Assembly (NCBI RefSeq): GCF_000263195.1
Contig: NC_018748.1
Span: 682,001 to 746,000, forward strand
DNA length: 64,000 nt
Direction of reading: 5' to 3'
Origin: Emticicia oligotrophica DSM 17448
Lineage (GTDB): Bacteria > Bacteroidota > Bacteroidia > Cytophagales > Spirosomataceae
The notes beneath the pieces were generated by a model that had not been told where the DNA came from, did no database searches, and saw nothing but the letters and a program-made list of their open reading frames with translations. Positions 36,366 through 44,988 of the stretch are shown one piece after another. The position numbers were made by a program, and so were the translations under genes. Within the stretch, counting starts at the first letter, position 1, and every line of letters begins with the position of its first letter.

Positions 36366-37436
36366 CTACTTTTTTATTCCTGTAATGACAGTTCCCACGG
36401 GCTTGCCATTTTCAAATTCATAACCCAATAACTTGGCTGCCGTTTTAGCAATTTGATTTTGGAATAATTGTCCTTCTTCTTTTACTTCTCCTAATGCTGG
36501 CGTGTCTGGCCCAATGGCTGCCATCCAAATCTGATAACAATCAGACACTTTTTGACCATGGCTTGTCCATTGCGATTTTACTTTATCACCTCTACCATGG
36601 TCAGTTAAAATAAGGAAAGTTGTTTTACCTTTATATTCAGGCGTTGATTGACAATATTTCCATAAATCGCCAATGAATCTATCGGCAGTATTCGCCGCAA
36701 AAAGATACTCATCATATTTAGCTTCATGGGCAAACTCATCAGTTTCATCAAAAGATAAAAAGAAGACCTTCGGCTTATTTTTCTTGATATATTCTTTAGC
36801 TAAATAATAGGTAATGAAATCATGACGGTCGCTTGCAAGACTTGGGTAGTTTTTCAAAATTTCATTCAAAAGTTCTTCTTTTTCAGTCAATTTATCTGCT
36901 TTCACTACATCTTTAGCAGCATTTACAGGAATTCCACTACGTTTATCGTTAATTATGTAAGGGAAAGCATCCCATGTAGTATAAGCCGCAACCTTTCCTT
37001 TTAATTTAGGCTGATTGTTTAGAAACTCAAGTACGGTGATATTTTCGTTATAATTTTTATCGTTCGAATTGATTTTATCATCGGCATACCCACTTAAAAT
37101 CTCATTATAGCCAGGATAAGAAAACCAATATGGATTCATGACATTCACCTTATTATTGTACCAACGATTACCATACAATTGTCCTTCTTTGGCAACCGTA
37201 TTCCACATAAATGGCATTAATTTTTGACGGCTTTCTTCTTTTGTTGGGGCGAAAAAGCTATTTTTTATTCTATTACGATTTCTGACAAATTTATCATCTT
37301 TCAAAATTGTGGTGTCAACTCCTCCAAAAAGTTCTTGCCAACGAAAACCATCAGTTGTGATAATAAAAACGTTTTCGGTTTTGTTTTGAGCAAAGACGGA
37401 AAGGCTCAGTAAAAGTAAAAAGAGAGTTTTTTTCAT
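36366..37436 (-). CDS. secreted alkaline-phosphatase-superfamily phosphatase/phosphodiesterase
   Basis: 356 residues with signal peptide KKTLFLLLLSLSVFAQ. Metal-ligand motifs of the nucleotide-pyrophosphatase/phosphonoacetate-hydrolase branch are seen: IITTDGFRW (Asp29), a candidate nucleophile region WFSYPGYNEILSG, LSFDETDEFAHEAKYD (Asp and His), LTDHGRG (Asp, His) and SHGQKV (His). It is periplasmic or extracellular. Its start overlaps the stop of the PhnZ-like gene by 4 nt, so the two are translationally coupled. It would supply or process a phosphorus compound for that enzyme. The substrate (phosphate ester, phosphodiester or phosphonate ester) is open. Confidence 0.85.
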   Translation of the reverse strand: MKKTLFLLLLSLSVFAQNKTENVFIITTDGFRWQELFGGVDTTILKDDKFVRNRNRIKNSFFAPTKEESRQKLMPFMWNTVAKEGQLYGNRWYNNKVNVMNPYWFSYPGYNEILSGYADDKINSNDKNYNENITVLEFLNNQPKLKGKVAAYTTWDAFPYIINDKRSGIPVNAAKDVVKADKLTEKEELLNEILKNYPSLASDRHDFITYYLAKEYIKKNKPKVFFLSFDETDEFAHEAKYDEYLFAANTADRFIGDLWKYCQSTPEYKGKTTFLILTDHGRGDKVKSQWTSHGQKVSDCYQIWMAAIGPDTPALGEVKEEGQLFQNQIAKTAAKLLGYEFENGKPVGTVITGIKK

Positions 37437-37993
37437 TGTTGAGTTAGATAGATGTTTATAATATCAAGGAAATGCTCTAATTGCGGTAAGGGCATATTTT
37501 CAACCTTGGCGGCTTCATCCCAGCGTCGCATTTTTATGATAAGTTCAAAATAAGGATTTTGTTCGAAATTTTTCGCTTCATTTTCGGTCATTCTCCCTCC
37601 TTGAAACATCAATGTTTGCTTACTGGCCTCTGAAAGAGCTTCGTAGTAATCTTCATCTAAGTAGGTCAAATATCGCTTAGCATTAACATGATTTTCGACT
37701 AAAATAGCTATTTTTTCACTAAAACCTCGTTCTCTAAGCCAATCAGCAGCTACCGATTCATGGTCTTTTCGACCATAAACTTCCATCAATTCTTCTTCAG
37801 TTTGAGCAGGAAATAAATGCCCAATATCGTGCAAAAAAGCGGCTATTTGTACTTCTTCATCGTAGCCTTGTCGTTTAGCCAAAATGGCTGCTTGAGCGGC
37901 ATGTTCGTATTGACTGATTTTTTCACCGTAATATTCATCATCTCCTTGATTAACGAAAAGTTGGCGAATTTCTGAAATTATTTTTTGAGCCAT
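37433..37993 (-). CDS. PhnZ-like HD-domain di-iron oxygenase
   Basis: 186 residues, the size of PhnZ (2-amino-1-hydroxyethylphosphonate dioxygenase). By my alignment from memory, all six iron ligands of PhnZ are present as His31, His55, Asp56, His78, His102 and Asp159. The PhnZ-specific Tyr and Glu in the Y-x-GE motif are Tyr21 and Glu24 (EYYGEKISQYEH). NHVNAKRYLT (Lys106), LSEASKQTLMFQGG and KMRRWDEAAK are the other hallmarks. PhnZ cleaves the C-P bond oxidatively to glycine and phosphate. It is cytoplasmic. It lies 81 bp after SusD, with a hairpin between, and 4 nt overlapped with the secreted phosphatase. No PhnY hydroxylase is in the window. Confidence 0.85.
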   Translation of the reverse strand: MAQKIISEIRQLFVNQGDDEYYGEKISQYEHAAQAAILAKRQGYDEEVQIAAFLHDIGHLFPAQTEEELMEVYGRKDHESVAADWLRERGFSEKIAILVENHVNAKRYLTYLDEDYYEALSEASKQTLMFQGGRMTENEAKNFEQNPYFELIIKMRRWDEAAKVENMPLPQLEHFLDIINIYLTQQ

Positions 37994-38021
37994 TAAATTA
38001 TCCTTTTGAATTAAACCAAAG

Positions 38022-38049
38022 AAAAGCGGAGCTAAAAAACTCCGCTTTT
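38022..38049 (-). terminator. hairpin between SusD and the PhnZ-like gene
   Basis: 10-bp arms AAAAGCGGAG / CTCCGCTTTT around an 8-nt loop, followed on the minus strand by a T-rich stretch. It may end most SusCD transcripts or attenuate read-through. A near-match to the -7 element (TTTCTTTG on the minus strand, 38017-38024) overlaps its far end, so the next two genes could have their own promoter. Confidence 0.65.
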
Positions 38050-38074
38050 AAAACTAAACCTATGATATGAATTA

Positions 38075-39670
38075 TTACTTCAATAACCATAATGAATCAT
38101 TGATATCATCTTTTCCACCAAACTGGCTATCAATAGCTGCTTTGTAATTGGTAGAATTTGTTGTACGCTCTGATAACGGATACTGCCAACGAATAGCAAT
38201 ACGGTTTGAGTTTCCATTACCAACACCTGCATAGAATTTAGGAAAGCCCGTACGTCGCCAGTTAAAATACGCTTCCATACCAGAATTCATGAAAAACGCC
38301 AAATACTTTTGAGTTAAAATCTGCTCTTGACCTTTAGCTGTTTTACCATCATATTTTACTGAAGTTTGAGCATAATATTTTTCAAAATCAAAATCAATGG
38401 TAAATGTAGCTAAATCAGCTGCATCACGTCCACCTGTTTTTGAGTAAGTCATGGTATTTGTACCATTTTTTACACCATAAAAATCCATTGAAGCCTGAAT
38501 ACCTTTTTTGTACCAAGTCTCAGCATCACCAGTTGCCCAACCTAGATGGTAAGCCTCAGCGATATTGAAACACATTTCAGGGAAGCCTACGATAAAAGTT
38601 GTTTCAGCAGTATAATTTCGGTAATAACGGAAACGATTTTGGAATGAATAAACACCCGGAGCATAGCCAGCACCATTATTACGGCCCGCTTTTTCACTCA
38701 TATCGGTTAAATCTTCAGCTGAAGATGCACCCACGTAAGCACTAAAATCGGAAGGTTTTTTGCCTGCTTTCAATTCAGCACCTGCAGGTTCGCAAGTAAT
38801 CATTACACGTGGGTCGTTTAGTAAAGATAATGGCTCAACATATGCCTTCGACATATTCTGACGTGTAGCATCAAAACCAAAGTTATCAGGATTTGAAGGA
38901 TACTTATTAAAATTATTGTAGGTATATTGTAAGCTTTCTGTCAAACTTGTAAACAAAGGATATTTAGTAGGATTTGACATCAATTCAGAAAAACGAGCTT
39001 TGATATTGAGGTCGCTATCCGTTTCTTTTTTGCTCAAAGCTACTAATACTCTCAACTTATATGCGTTTACAGCTTTTTGCCATTTACGCATATCTCCACC
39101 AAAATAAAAATCGCCAGAAACTGAAGTTTCACCTTTTGTAATTAAGGCCCCCATATTATCATTCGATTCATCTAACCATTTCAAGATTTGCACAAAAACT
39201 GCTTTTTGTGAATCATATTTTGGGGCGATGTTGTCGATACCTTTAAGTGCTTCACTCATAGGTAAATCTCCCATACGAACGGTCATTTCATAAAAGAAAA
39301 ATGCACGGAAAAATTTACCTAAAGCACTATAACCATTTACATCGGCCAAGCCTGCACGCTTAGCTTCCTCTTCCATTTTAATAACGTTTTTAAGCGTATT
39401 GTAATGGTTTGAGCCTGATGTCCAAGTATATTCGTTGGTTGCATAATAGTTATAATTTGAACAATAGAACTGATTCCAACGCATTTCAGCACTAAATGGA
39501 CGACCAATATTATTGAACATATCCGATTCTACTCCTTGAAGTACCAAAGAAGCAGGTACGTTCACTGGGCGGTTCGGGTCTTTTTCGAGTTCTTCGAAAG
39601 ATTTTTCGCAACTACTCAAGGTAAGAGCTGCAACTGCGAAAATAGCAGTGAATATTTTATTTATTTTCAT
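38075..39670 (-). CDS. SusD/RagB-family outer-membrane nutrient-binding lipoprotein
   Basis: 531 residues from the second Met (frame begins at 39685). This start gives a lipoprotein signal with lipobox LSSC. The mature N-terminus FEELEKDPNRPVNVPASLVL and the interior TPR-like helices (WQKAVNAYKLRVLVALS, FNIAEAYHLGWA) fit the SusD-like_2 subfamily, which is often linked to peptides or small solutes rather than to glycans. It forms the lid of the SusC channel encoded 98 bp upstream. Confidence 0.92.
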   Translation of the reverse strand: MKINKIFTAIFAVAALTLSSCEKSFEELEKDPNRPVNVPASLVLQGVESDMFNNIGRPFSAEMRWNQFYCSNYNYYATNEYTWTSGSNHYNTLKNVIKMEEEAKRAGLADVNGYSALGKFFRAFFFYEMTVRMGDLPMSEALKGIDNIAPKYDSQKAVFVQILKWLDESNDNMGALITKGETSVSGDFYFGGDMRKWQKAVNAYKLRVLVALSKKETDSDLNIKARFSELMSNPTKYPLFTSLTESLQYTYNNFNKYPSNPDNFGFDATRQNMSKAYVEPLSLLNDPRVMITCEPAGAELKAGKKPSDFSAYVGASSAEDLTDMSEKAGRNNGAGYAPGVYSFQNRFRYYRNYTAETTFIVGFPEMCFNIAEAYHLGWATGDAETWYKKGIQASMDFYGVKNGTNTMTYSKTGGRDAADLATFTIDFDFEKYYAQTSVKYDGKTAKGQEQILTQKYLAFFMNSGMEAYFNWRRTGFPKFYAGVGNGNSNRIAIRWQYPLSERTTNSTNYKAAIDSQFGGKDDINDSLWLLK

Positions 39671-39782
39671 TTTTTTGAAAGTCAATATTATTGAAGTGAT
39701 TCACATCTCCTTACCCTCAAAGCGGAACTTTAAAATCTTTCCTTTGATAAAAGGGTAAAGAGATATTATACTGTATCAATTA

Positions 39783-42700
39783 TTAAAATGTAAAGTTCAA
39801 ATTCACACCATAACGGCGAGTTGAAGGAGTTTGTAAGCCCGAACCGCCATCAGTTAAATATTGATTAAGGTCGATATCTTTCTTTTCAGCGAAATACAAT
39901 AAGTTTCTACCAACCACCGAAATCGTTGCATTTTTGATATTCTTACCAAACCATCTGTCAGGTAAAGTATAACCCAAAACTACTTCACGCAACATTCCGA
40001 AAGAACGACTCATAAGGTTACCTTCATCTGAATTGTAATAACGGCTTACATAATCTTGCACAAACTGTTTAGTAGTATTGGGTGCATATTTCAATTCAGC
40101 ATAATTAGTGATATTACCATCAGCATCGTACTTAATAGCTACGCCATTAGATACCACTACACCTTCACCAACGTAGGCTTTCACACCTAAATAATCTTGG
40201 TAGCGAGCCTCACCAAATTTGCCTGTAGTAGTCTCGATATGACGACCTCCACGGAAAGTTTGACGTTGGATATAATTTGAAATAACACCACCAATACGAC
40301 CATCAAATTGGAAACTTAAGTTGATGTTTTTGTAGTTGAATTTATTATTGATACCAAACACAAATTTTGGATTCACATAACCTAAGAATTGGTTAACTGG
40401 ATTGTAAATCGGACGACCAGAAGCATCGTTAATTATCTGACCATCTGGCGTTTTAGCGAATGCACGTCCGTAGAATTTATCTAATCTATCGCCTACTTTG
40501 AAGAAAGTATTAAGGTTTGTTACACCCGGGTAAATTTCTGTAAGCACCTCTTTGAAGGTAGAGTAGTTGGCTACGATATCCCAGCTAAATTTAGCTGTTT
40601 TGATTGGAGAACCAGTGATAGCTAATTCCCATCCTGTTTTCTTAGTCTTAATACCATTTACTAAAGCTGAGCTATAGCCAGATGCAGTAGATATTGGTAA
40701 AGAGAAAATTCTTGGACCTTCATTAGAAATGAAATGTGTGAGGTCGAAACCAAGACGATTTTTCAATACTTTGAAATCAAGACCAATCTCAGTCTGAGAA
40801 GTTGAACTTGGCTTTAAGTTAGGATTGTTCAAAGCTCCAGTAAAATAAGCTGATGGTTGGTTATTATAAGCAAATGGCGTAGAATAAACAGCAGCATTTG
40901 TATAAGCAGGGCCATCATAAGGCGAGTAATACTGTTCGCCATAACCTATTGGGTTACCATCACCCGTTAAGGCTGGTGTAGTACCGATTGTTGAGCGAGT
41001 CAAACCATCTTTTACGTTCGCATACGAACCACGAACTTTCAAGAAAGAAATAAACGATGGAACATTTACGTAGTCAGAGATAACCGTTGCAAGTGCGACC
41101 GAAGGATAAAAGAAAGTATTATTTCCAGACGGAAGCGTAGAAAGTTTATCTACACGACCCGTAGTTGAAACTGTCAATAAGTTTTTGTAAGAAAAGTCAG
41201 CCGAATAATATGCTGAATTTACACGCATTGCTGAAGCGAAATTGGCCGTACGAACTGGGTTGGATGAGTTATTGAAATTGTATAAACCCGGAACGTTCAA
41301 ATAATCTGTTGAGCCATATTGTGAATTATATTCAAAAGAACGAATATTAGCACCTGCCCAAATTTTTGTATTAAAGCCCGCAAAAATATCTTTATCGAAT
41401 TTTACTAATACATCGGTATTATTTTCGAATAGGTTTCTTCTGTCTTCACGGTAATCTCCTCTACGTTCGTCACGGCCATAAGCACCAGCCGAATAAGGCA
41501 TTTTTTCATTGCGGAATAAATTCCAAGTTGTAACCTGCGAACGAAGCGTTGCCTCTAAATAATCAGTAAACTTATAAGTCAATGCTGCTTGCCCAATGAT
41601 ATCAGTTTTATAATGTCCACGCAACCACTCATAACTCATGAAATATGGGTTATTATAGCGTTGATACTCAGCATAAATTTGTTGAATACCTTCTTTTCCT
41701 GGCTGCCAATAATTACGCATATCATCTACACTCCAGTCGGCACCAGCCCAAAGAGTCATGTTATAGATGATTGAGTTTGGACCATAATTGATATCAGGAA
41801 TATTTGGTGTGTATTGGCGATTGTATTGAAGATTAGAAGTAAACGAAAGTTTATTTGAAAATTTATAATCAGCAGCAACATTGAAGTTGGTAATATTCAA
41901 TTTAGTATTTGGAACAATACCACGTTGAGAAATCTGAGAAGTAGAGAATCTCAAATTGTACTTATCACCAGTTGACGAAACTGAAATATTATTAGTTGAT
42001 AAAATACCTGTTTGTAAGAAACGCTCTAAATTATCTTTACCACGAGCAGTCCAAGGCGTAGGAATTCTTTGTCCTGTTACTGGGTTGATAGGGCTATCGT
42101 ATTGTGGAATTAATTGACCTTCAAATTTTGGTCCCCAACCACCATCATAATCACCATCGTTCAAACCACCACCTTTACCATCAACAAAGGCATAACGACC
42201 GTGGTCGCCCGGGCCATATTCATCCTGAACTTTTGGAATTGCATAGAAACCTCTATCAAACATTGTAGATGAATTTACATCAACCGAAAAACCCCTTTTA
42301 TCTTTCGAACCACGTTTAGTAGTAATCAAAATAGCACCATTTTTACCACGGAAACCATATAAAGCTGATGCCGAAGCACCTTTCAATACTGAATATGACT
42401 CAATATCATCTGGACTGATATTCCAAGTATCAGAGTTAATTGGCACACCATCAACAACGAAAAGTAAATCACTATTACCTCGTAAAGAGATATTTGGCTT
42501 ACGAAGCATTTCTTGTTGAACACCCACAGTTAAACCAGCTACTTTACCAGCTAAAGCGTTAATTGCATTGGGTTCACGAGCCTTAATTGTAGAAGCTCCA
42601 TCTACACTCTGAATAGCCACACCAATTCGACGAGCATCTTTTTTAATACCAAGGGCCGTCACCACCACCTCATTGAGTGTTTTAGTGTCTTCCTGTAAAG

Positions 42701-43004
42701 CAATACTAATAACTGACTGATTGCCAACTGTTTTTTCTACAGTTGTGAAACCAATTGCTGAAAAAACTAATACCGAACGAGCCGAAAGATTAGATAATTT
42801 GTAATTACCTTCTGCATCGGTATTTGTACCTTGATTCGTTCCTTTCACAAGGACGCTCACTCCCGGAATGGCATCGCCATTAGGAGCAGTAATTTTACCA
42901 CTAACATTCTGATTTTGGGCATTGGCATACGTAACTGCCAATAGCATGCAAAACAAAATTCTGATTAAACCAGTAAATCTGGTTTGGCGTAGAGATTTGT
43001 TCAT
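39783..43004 (-). CDS. SusC/RagA-family TonB-linked outer-membrane receptor
   Basis: 1073 residues with a signal peptide ending TYANAQ. A carboxypeptidase-regulatory-like domain (about 30-115: GKITAPNGDAIPGVSVLVKG) is followed by the TonB plug (about 120-240: LNEVVVTALGIKKDARRIG, NSDLLFVVDGVPI, LKGASASALYGFRGKNGAIL) and a roughly 800-residue barrel ending GVNLNFTF. It imports ligands too large or too rare for porins. There is no ECF sigma/anti-sigma pair beside it and no glycan enzyme. Neighbours are a PhnZ-like enzyme and a phosphatase. Confidence 0.95.
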   Translation of the reverse strand: MNKSLRQTRFTGLIRILFCMLLAVTYANAQNQNVSGKITAPNGDAIPGVSVLVKGTNQGTNTDAEGNYKLSNLSARSVLVFSAIGFTTVEKTVGNQSVISIALQEDTKTLNEVVVTALGIKKDARRIGVAIQSVDGASTIKAREPNAINALAGKVAGLTVGVQQEMLRKPNISLRGNSDLLFVVDGVPINSDTWNISPDDIESYSVLKGASASALYGFRGKNGAILITTKRGSKDKRGFSVDVNSSTMFDRGFYAIPKVQDEYGPGDHGRYAFVDGKGGGLNDGDYDGGWGPKFEGQLIPQYDSPINPVTGQRIPTPWTARGKDNLERFLQTGILSTNNISVSSTGDKYNLRFSTSQISQRGIVPNTKLNITNFNVAADYKFSNKLSFTSNLQYNRQYTPNIPDINYGPNSIIYNMTLWAGADWSVDDMRNYWQPGKEGIQQIYAEYQRYNNPYFMSYEWLRGHYKTDIIGQAALTYKFTDYLEATLRSQVTTWNLFRNEKMPYSAGAYGRDERRGDYREDRRNLFENNTDVLVKFDKDIFAGFNTKIWAGANIRSFEYNSQYGSTDYLNVPGLYNFNNSSNPVRTANFASAMRVNSAYYSADFSYKNLLTVSTTGRVDKLSTLPSGNNTFFYPSVALATVISDYVNVPSFISFLKVRGSYANVKDGLTRSTIGTTPALTGDGNPIGYGEQYYSPYDGPAYTNAAVYSTPFAYNNQPSAYFTGALNNPNLKPSSTSQTEIGLDFKVLKNRLGFDLTHFISNEGPRIFSLPISTASGYSSALVNGIKTKKTGWELAITGSPIKTAKFSWDIVANYSTFKEVLTEIYPGVTNLNTFFKVGDRLDKFYGRAFAKTPDGQIINDASGRPIYNPVNQFLGYVNPKFVFGINNKFNYKNINLSFQFDGRIGGVISNYIQRQTFRGGRHIETTTGKFGEARYQDYLGVKAYVGEGVVVSNGVAIKYDADGNITNYAELKYAPNTTKQFVQDYVSRYYNSDEGNLMSRSFGMLREVVLGYTLPDRWFGKNIKNATISVVGRNLLYFAEKKDIDLNQYLTDGGSGLQTPSTRRYGVNLNFTF

Positions 43005-43087
43005 AAAAGATGATTATTTGGGTTTATGGTTCAGGCTTTCTGGATGAGTTGTTTATTTTATTATATGAAAGCCAGAATTTGACGCCG

Positions 43088-43095
43088 CAAAGGTC
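43088..43095 (-). promoter_or_regulatory. candidate -7 element GACCTTTG for susC-like gene
   Basis: The minus strand reads CTGACCTTTGCGGCG, 84 nt before the susC start. GACCTTTG matches TAnnTTTG in seven of eight positions. The same CTGACCTTTG core precedes the other TonB receptor gene (53860). Confidence 0.4.
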
Positions 43096-43246
43096 AGTAG
43101 TTAGTATAAATTGAATATGACCCAAGTTTTAAGCAATTGTGAAGAATCAGGGGCAAATATTAGCTTTTCGTTAAGAATGAATTTAGAGAATTGTTGGTAT
43201 AAAAAAATTATTTAATCGTGCACACACATGCTCAATTAATAAAGTT

Positions 43247-44041
43247 TCATAAATAAATTCCAAGTTTTTCCGTCCACTTTTCTAGTTTTTGAGCATACAC
43301 CTCACGATATTCTGCGATTAAAGAAGCATGTTTTTCTTGAAATTCCACTGTCATTTTTTTATTAATAGAAGCATCTCTCAGCACACATTCAAAATTATTC
43401 ACCCTTCCTACCAACCACTTGTAATCAATCGTTTGAGGCGTATTATATTTAAAATTAAACCATTCTCTTTTGTAAAATTCTACCGCAGTATCGTTGATAG
43501 CCAAGCCCTTTGCTATCCATTTTTCTTCTCGACAAAGTCCTTCATACAGAAAATACTCGCCCGAAAAAAGACCATTCTTTTTGGTGGCTGATGGCGTCGA
43601 ATAAAATAAGTAATAATCGGGTTGAACAATATCTACAAAAAACTTCTTGGCGTGCATGCGTTCAAGCCACTCTCCTACTGCCAAAGGTTTAGAAGAATCA
43701 ATAAAAAAATCGAAAACCAATTCAATGCCATCATATTCAAGCAAAAGAGCCACATGAAAACCCCAAGTAAGTAAACCATTGGGTGAAAGTTGGTTAGGGT
43801 CGGGTAATTGAATGGTTTGTTTTGAATTTTCTGAATAACGAGTTGGAGCATAAATCCATATCTTTTTGTGCTGAACCCCATAACTACGTAAAATAAGTGA
43901 AGCAAAATGGGTTAGATTATGGCAATTCCCCTGCTTGTATTCGTAGAGTGGAAATAGGAGAAATTTGAGTTCTTCAAAATAATACTCAAGATAATTATTA
44001 GTAATTCGCGAAAGTTGGGTATGTGTTTTGGGTAAAACCAT
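43247..44041 (-). CDS. candidate papain-like/protein-glutaminase-fold enzyme
   Basis: 264 residues, no signal peptide. YKQGNCHNLTHFASLIL (Cys40), LTWGFHVALLLEY (His96) and ELVFDFFIDSS (Asp111) give a Cys-His-Asp order and spacing like protein-glutamine glutaminases and transglutaminase-like folds. I cannot assign an activity from this alone. It lies 242 bp upstream of susC on the same strand and divergent from the phosphonatase-like gene, with 175 bp between starts. It may therefore belong to the phosphonate locus or be a bystander. Confidence 0.5.
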   Translation of the reverse strand: MVLPKTHTQLSRITNNYLEYYFEELKFLLFPLYEYKQGNCHNLTHFASLILRSYGVQHKKIWIYAPTRYSENSKQTIQLPDPNQLSPNGLLTWGFHVALLLEYDGIELVFDFFIDSSKPLAVGEWLERMHAKKFFVDIVQPDYYLFYSTPSATKKNGLFSGEYFLYEGLCREEKWIAKGLAINDTAVEFYKREWFNFKYNTPQTIDYKWLVGRVNNFECVLRDASINKKMTVEFQEKHASLIAEYREVYAQKLEKWTEKLGIYL

Positions 44042-44216
44042 TTTCGTTTTTTTAGCAAAAATAGGTTAGCAAAAAACGAAGATTTCTACCAAATTGATTA
44101 AGGATTTGTTAATTGTAAAGTCCTAATATTTGCTTAACAATTTGTTTATATTTTGTTTAAATCCAACTAACTTTAAATGGTTTACTTTGTCGAGCAATCA
44201 AACTAATCAGCAAAAA

Positions 44217-44957
44217 ATGTCAGCAATTAAATTAGTGGTTTTTGATATGGCGGGTACAACCGTACAAGATAAAAAAGAAGTTGAAACTTGCTTTGCACGT
44301 GCTTGTGCTGAAACTGGCCTTCAAGTATCCGATGAGAGAATTTTAGCCTTACAAGGTTATTCAAAAGTTGAAGTTTTCAAACTTTTATGGGATGAACGTA
44401 TCGGACAATCTCATCCTGAATACAATGAAAATGTAGTGTATTCATACGATTATTTCCGCATGATACTCGAAGACCATTACAAAAATTCTCCGATTCTACC
44501 AACAGAAGGTTGTTTAGAAATCTTTGATTTTCTTCGAAAAAAAGACATAAAAATTGCTCTCACCACGGGTTTTTATCGCAAAGTGACTAATATTATTCTC
44601 GAAAAACTGGGCTGGCTCGATGGCTTAGAATATAACTATTTGAATATTTCTGGCAAATCGGTAATTGATGTTTCAATCGCTAGCGATGAGGTAGTGAAGG
44701 GACGCCCCGAGCCATACATGATACAAAAAGCCATGAAACTTTTAGGTATTGAGAGTAAGTCTGAAGTAATCAATATTGGAGATACTCCTTCTGACCTTCA
44801 ATCGGGAGTTAAGGCAGGATGTAGAATGTCTTTGGGCGTGGTAAATGGCACACACACGCGTGAACAATTACAAGTTATTCCAAACGATGGTTTGCTTGAT
44901 TCGGTCTTAGGATTAAAAACTATCATCGAAAATGCCTCAATTTTAAACGAAGAATAG
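44217..44957 (+). CDS. phosphonatase-like HAD hydrolase (PhnX-like)
   Basis: 246 residues from the ATG at 44217 (the frame extends 29 codons upstream without family similarity). Motif I is FDMAGTT (Asp10), the DxAGT form seen only in phosphonatases. The cap domain holds QGYSK with Lys50, at the place of the Schiff-base lysine of phosphonoacetaldehyde hydrolase. GRPEPYM carries the Arg that replaces the usual HAD lysine, and NIGDTPSDLQSGVKAG is the acidic motif. It should cleave a 2-oxo-ethylphosphonate. Members of this TIGR03351-type clade go with an FAD oxidoreductase rather than with PhnW, as here (31 bp downstream). Confidence 0.88.
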   Translation: MSAIKLVVFDMAGTTVQDKKEVETCFARACAETGLQVSDERILALQGYSKVEVFKLLWDERIGQSHPEYNENVVYSYDYFRMILEDHYKNSPILPTEGCLEIFDFLRKKDIKIALTTGFYRKVTNIILEKLGWLDGLEYNYLNISGKSVIDVSIASDEVVKGRPEPYMIQKAMKLLGIESKSEVINIGDTPSDLQSGVKAGCRMSLGVVNGTHTREQLQVIPNDGLLDSVLGLKTIIENASILNEE

Positions 44958-44988
44958 CCTCAATTTACCATCTTTATCACTCTTTTCA

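Noticed and set aside
39783-43004. Polysaccharide utilisation locus around SusCD
   Set aside because: No glycoside hydrolase, polysaccharide lyase, sulfatase for glycans or hybrid two-component regulator is adjacent.
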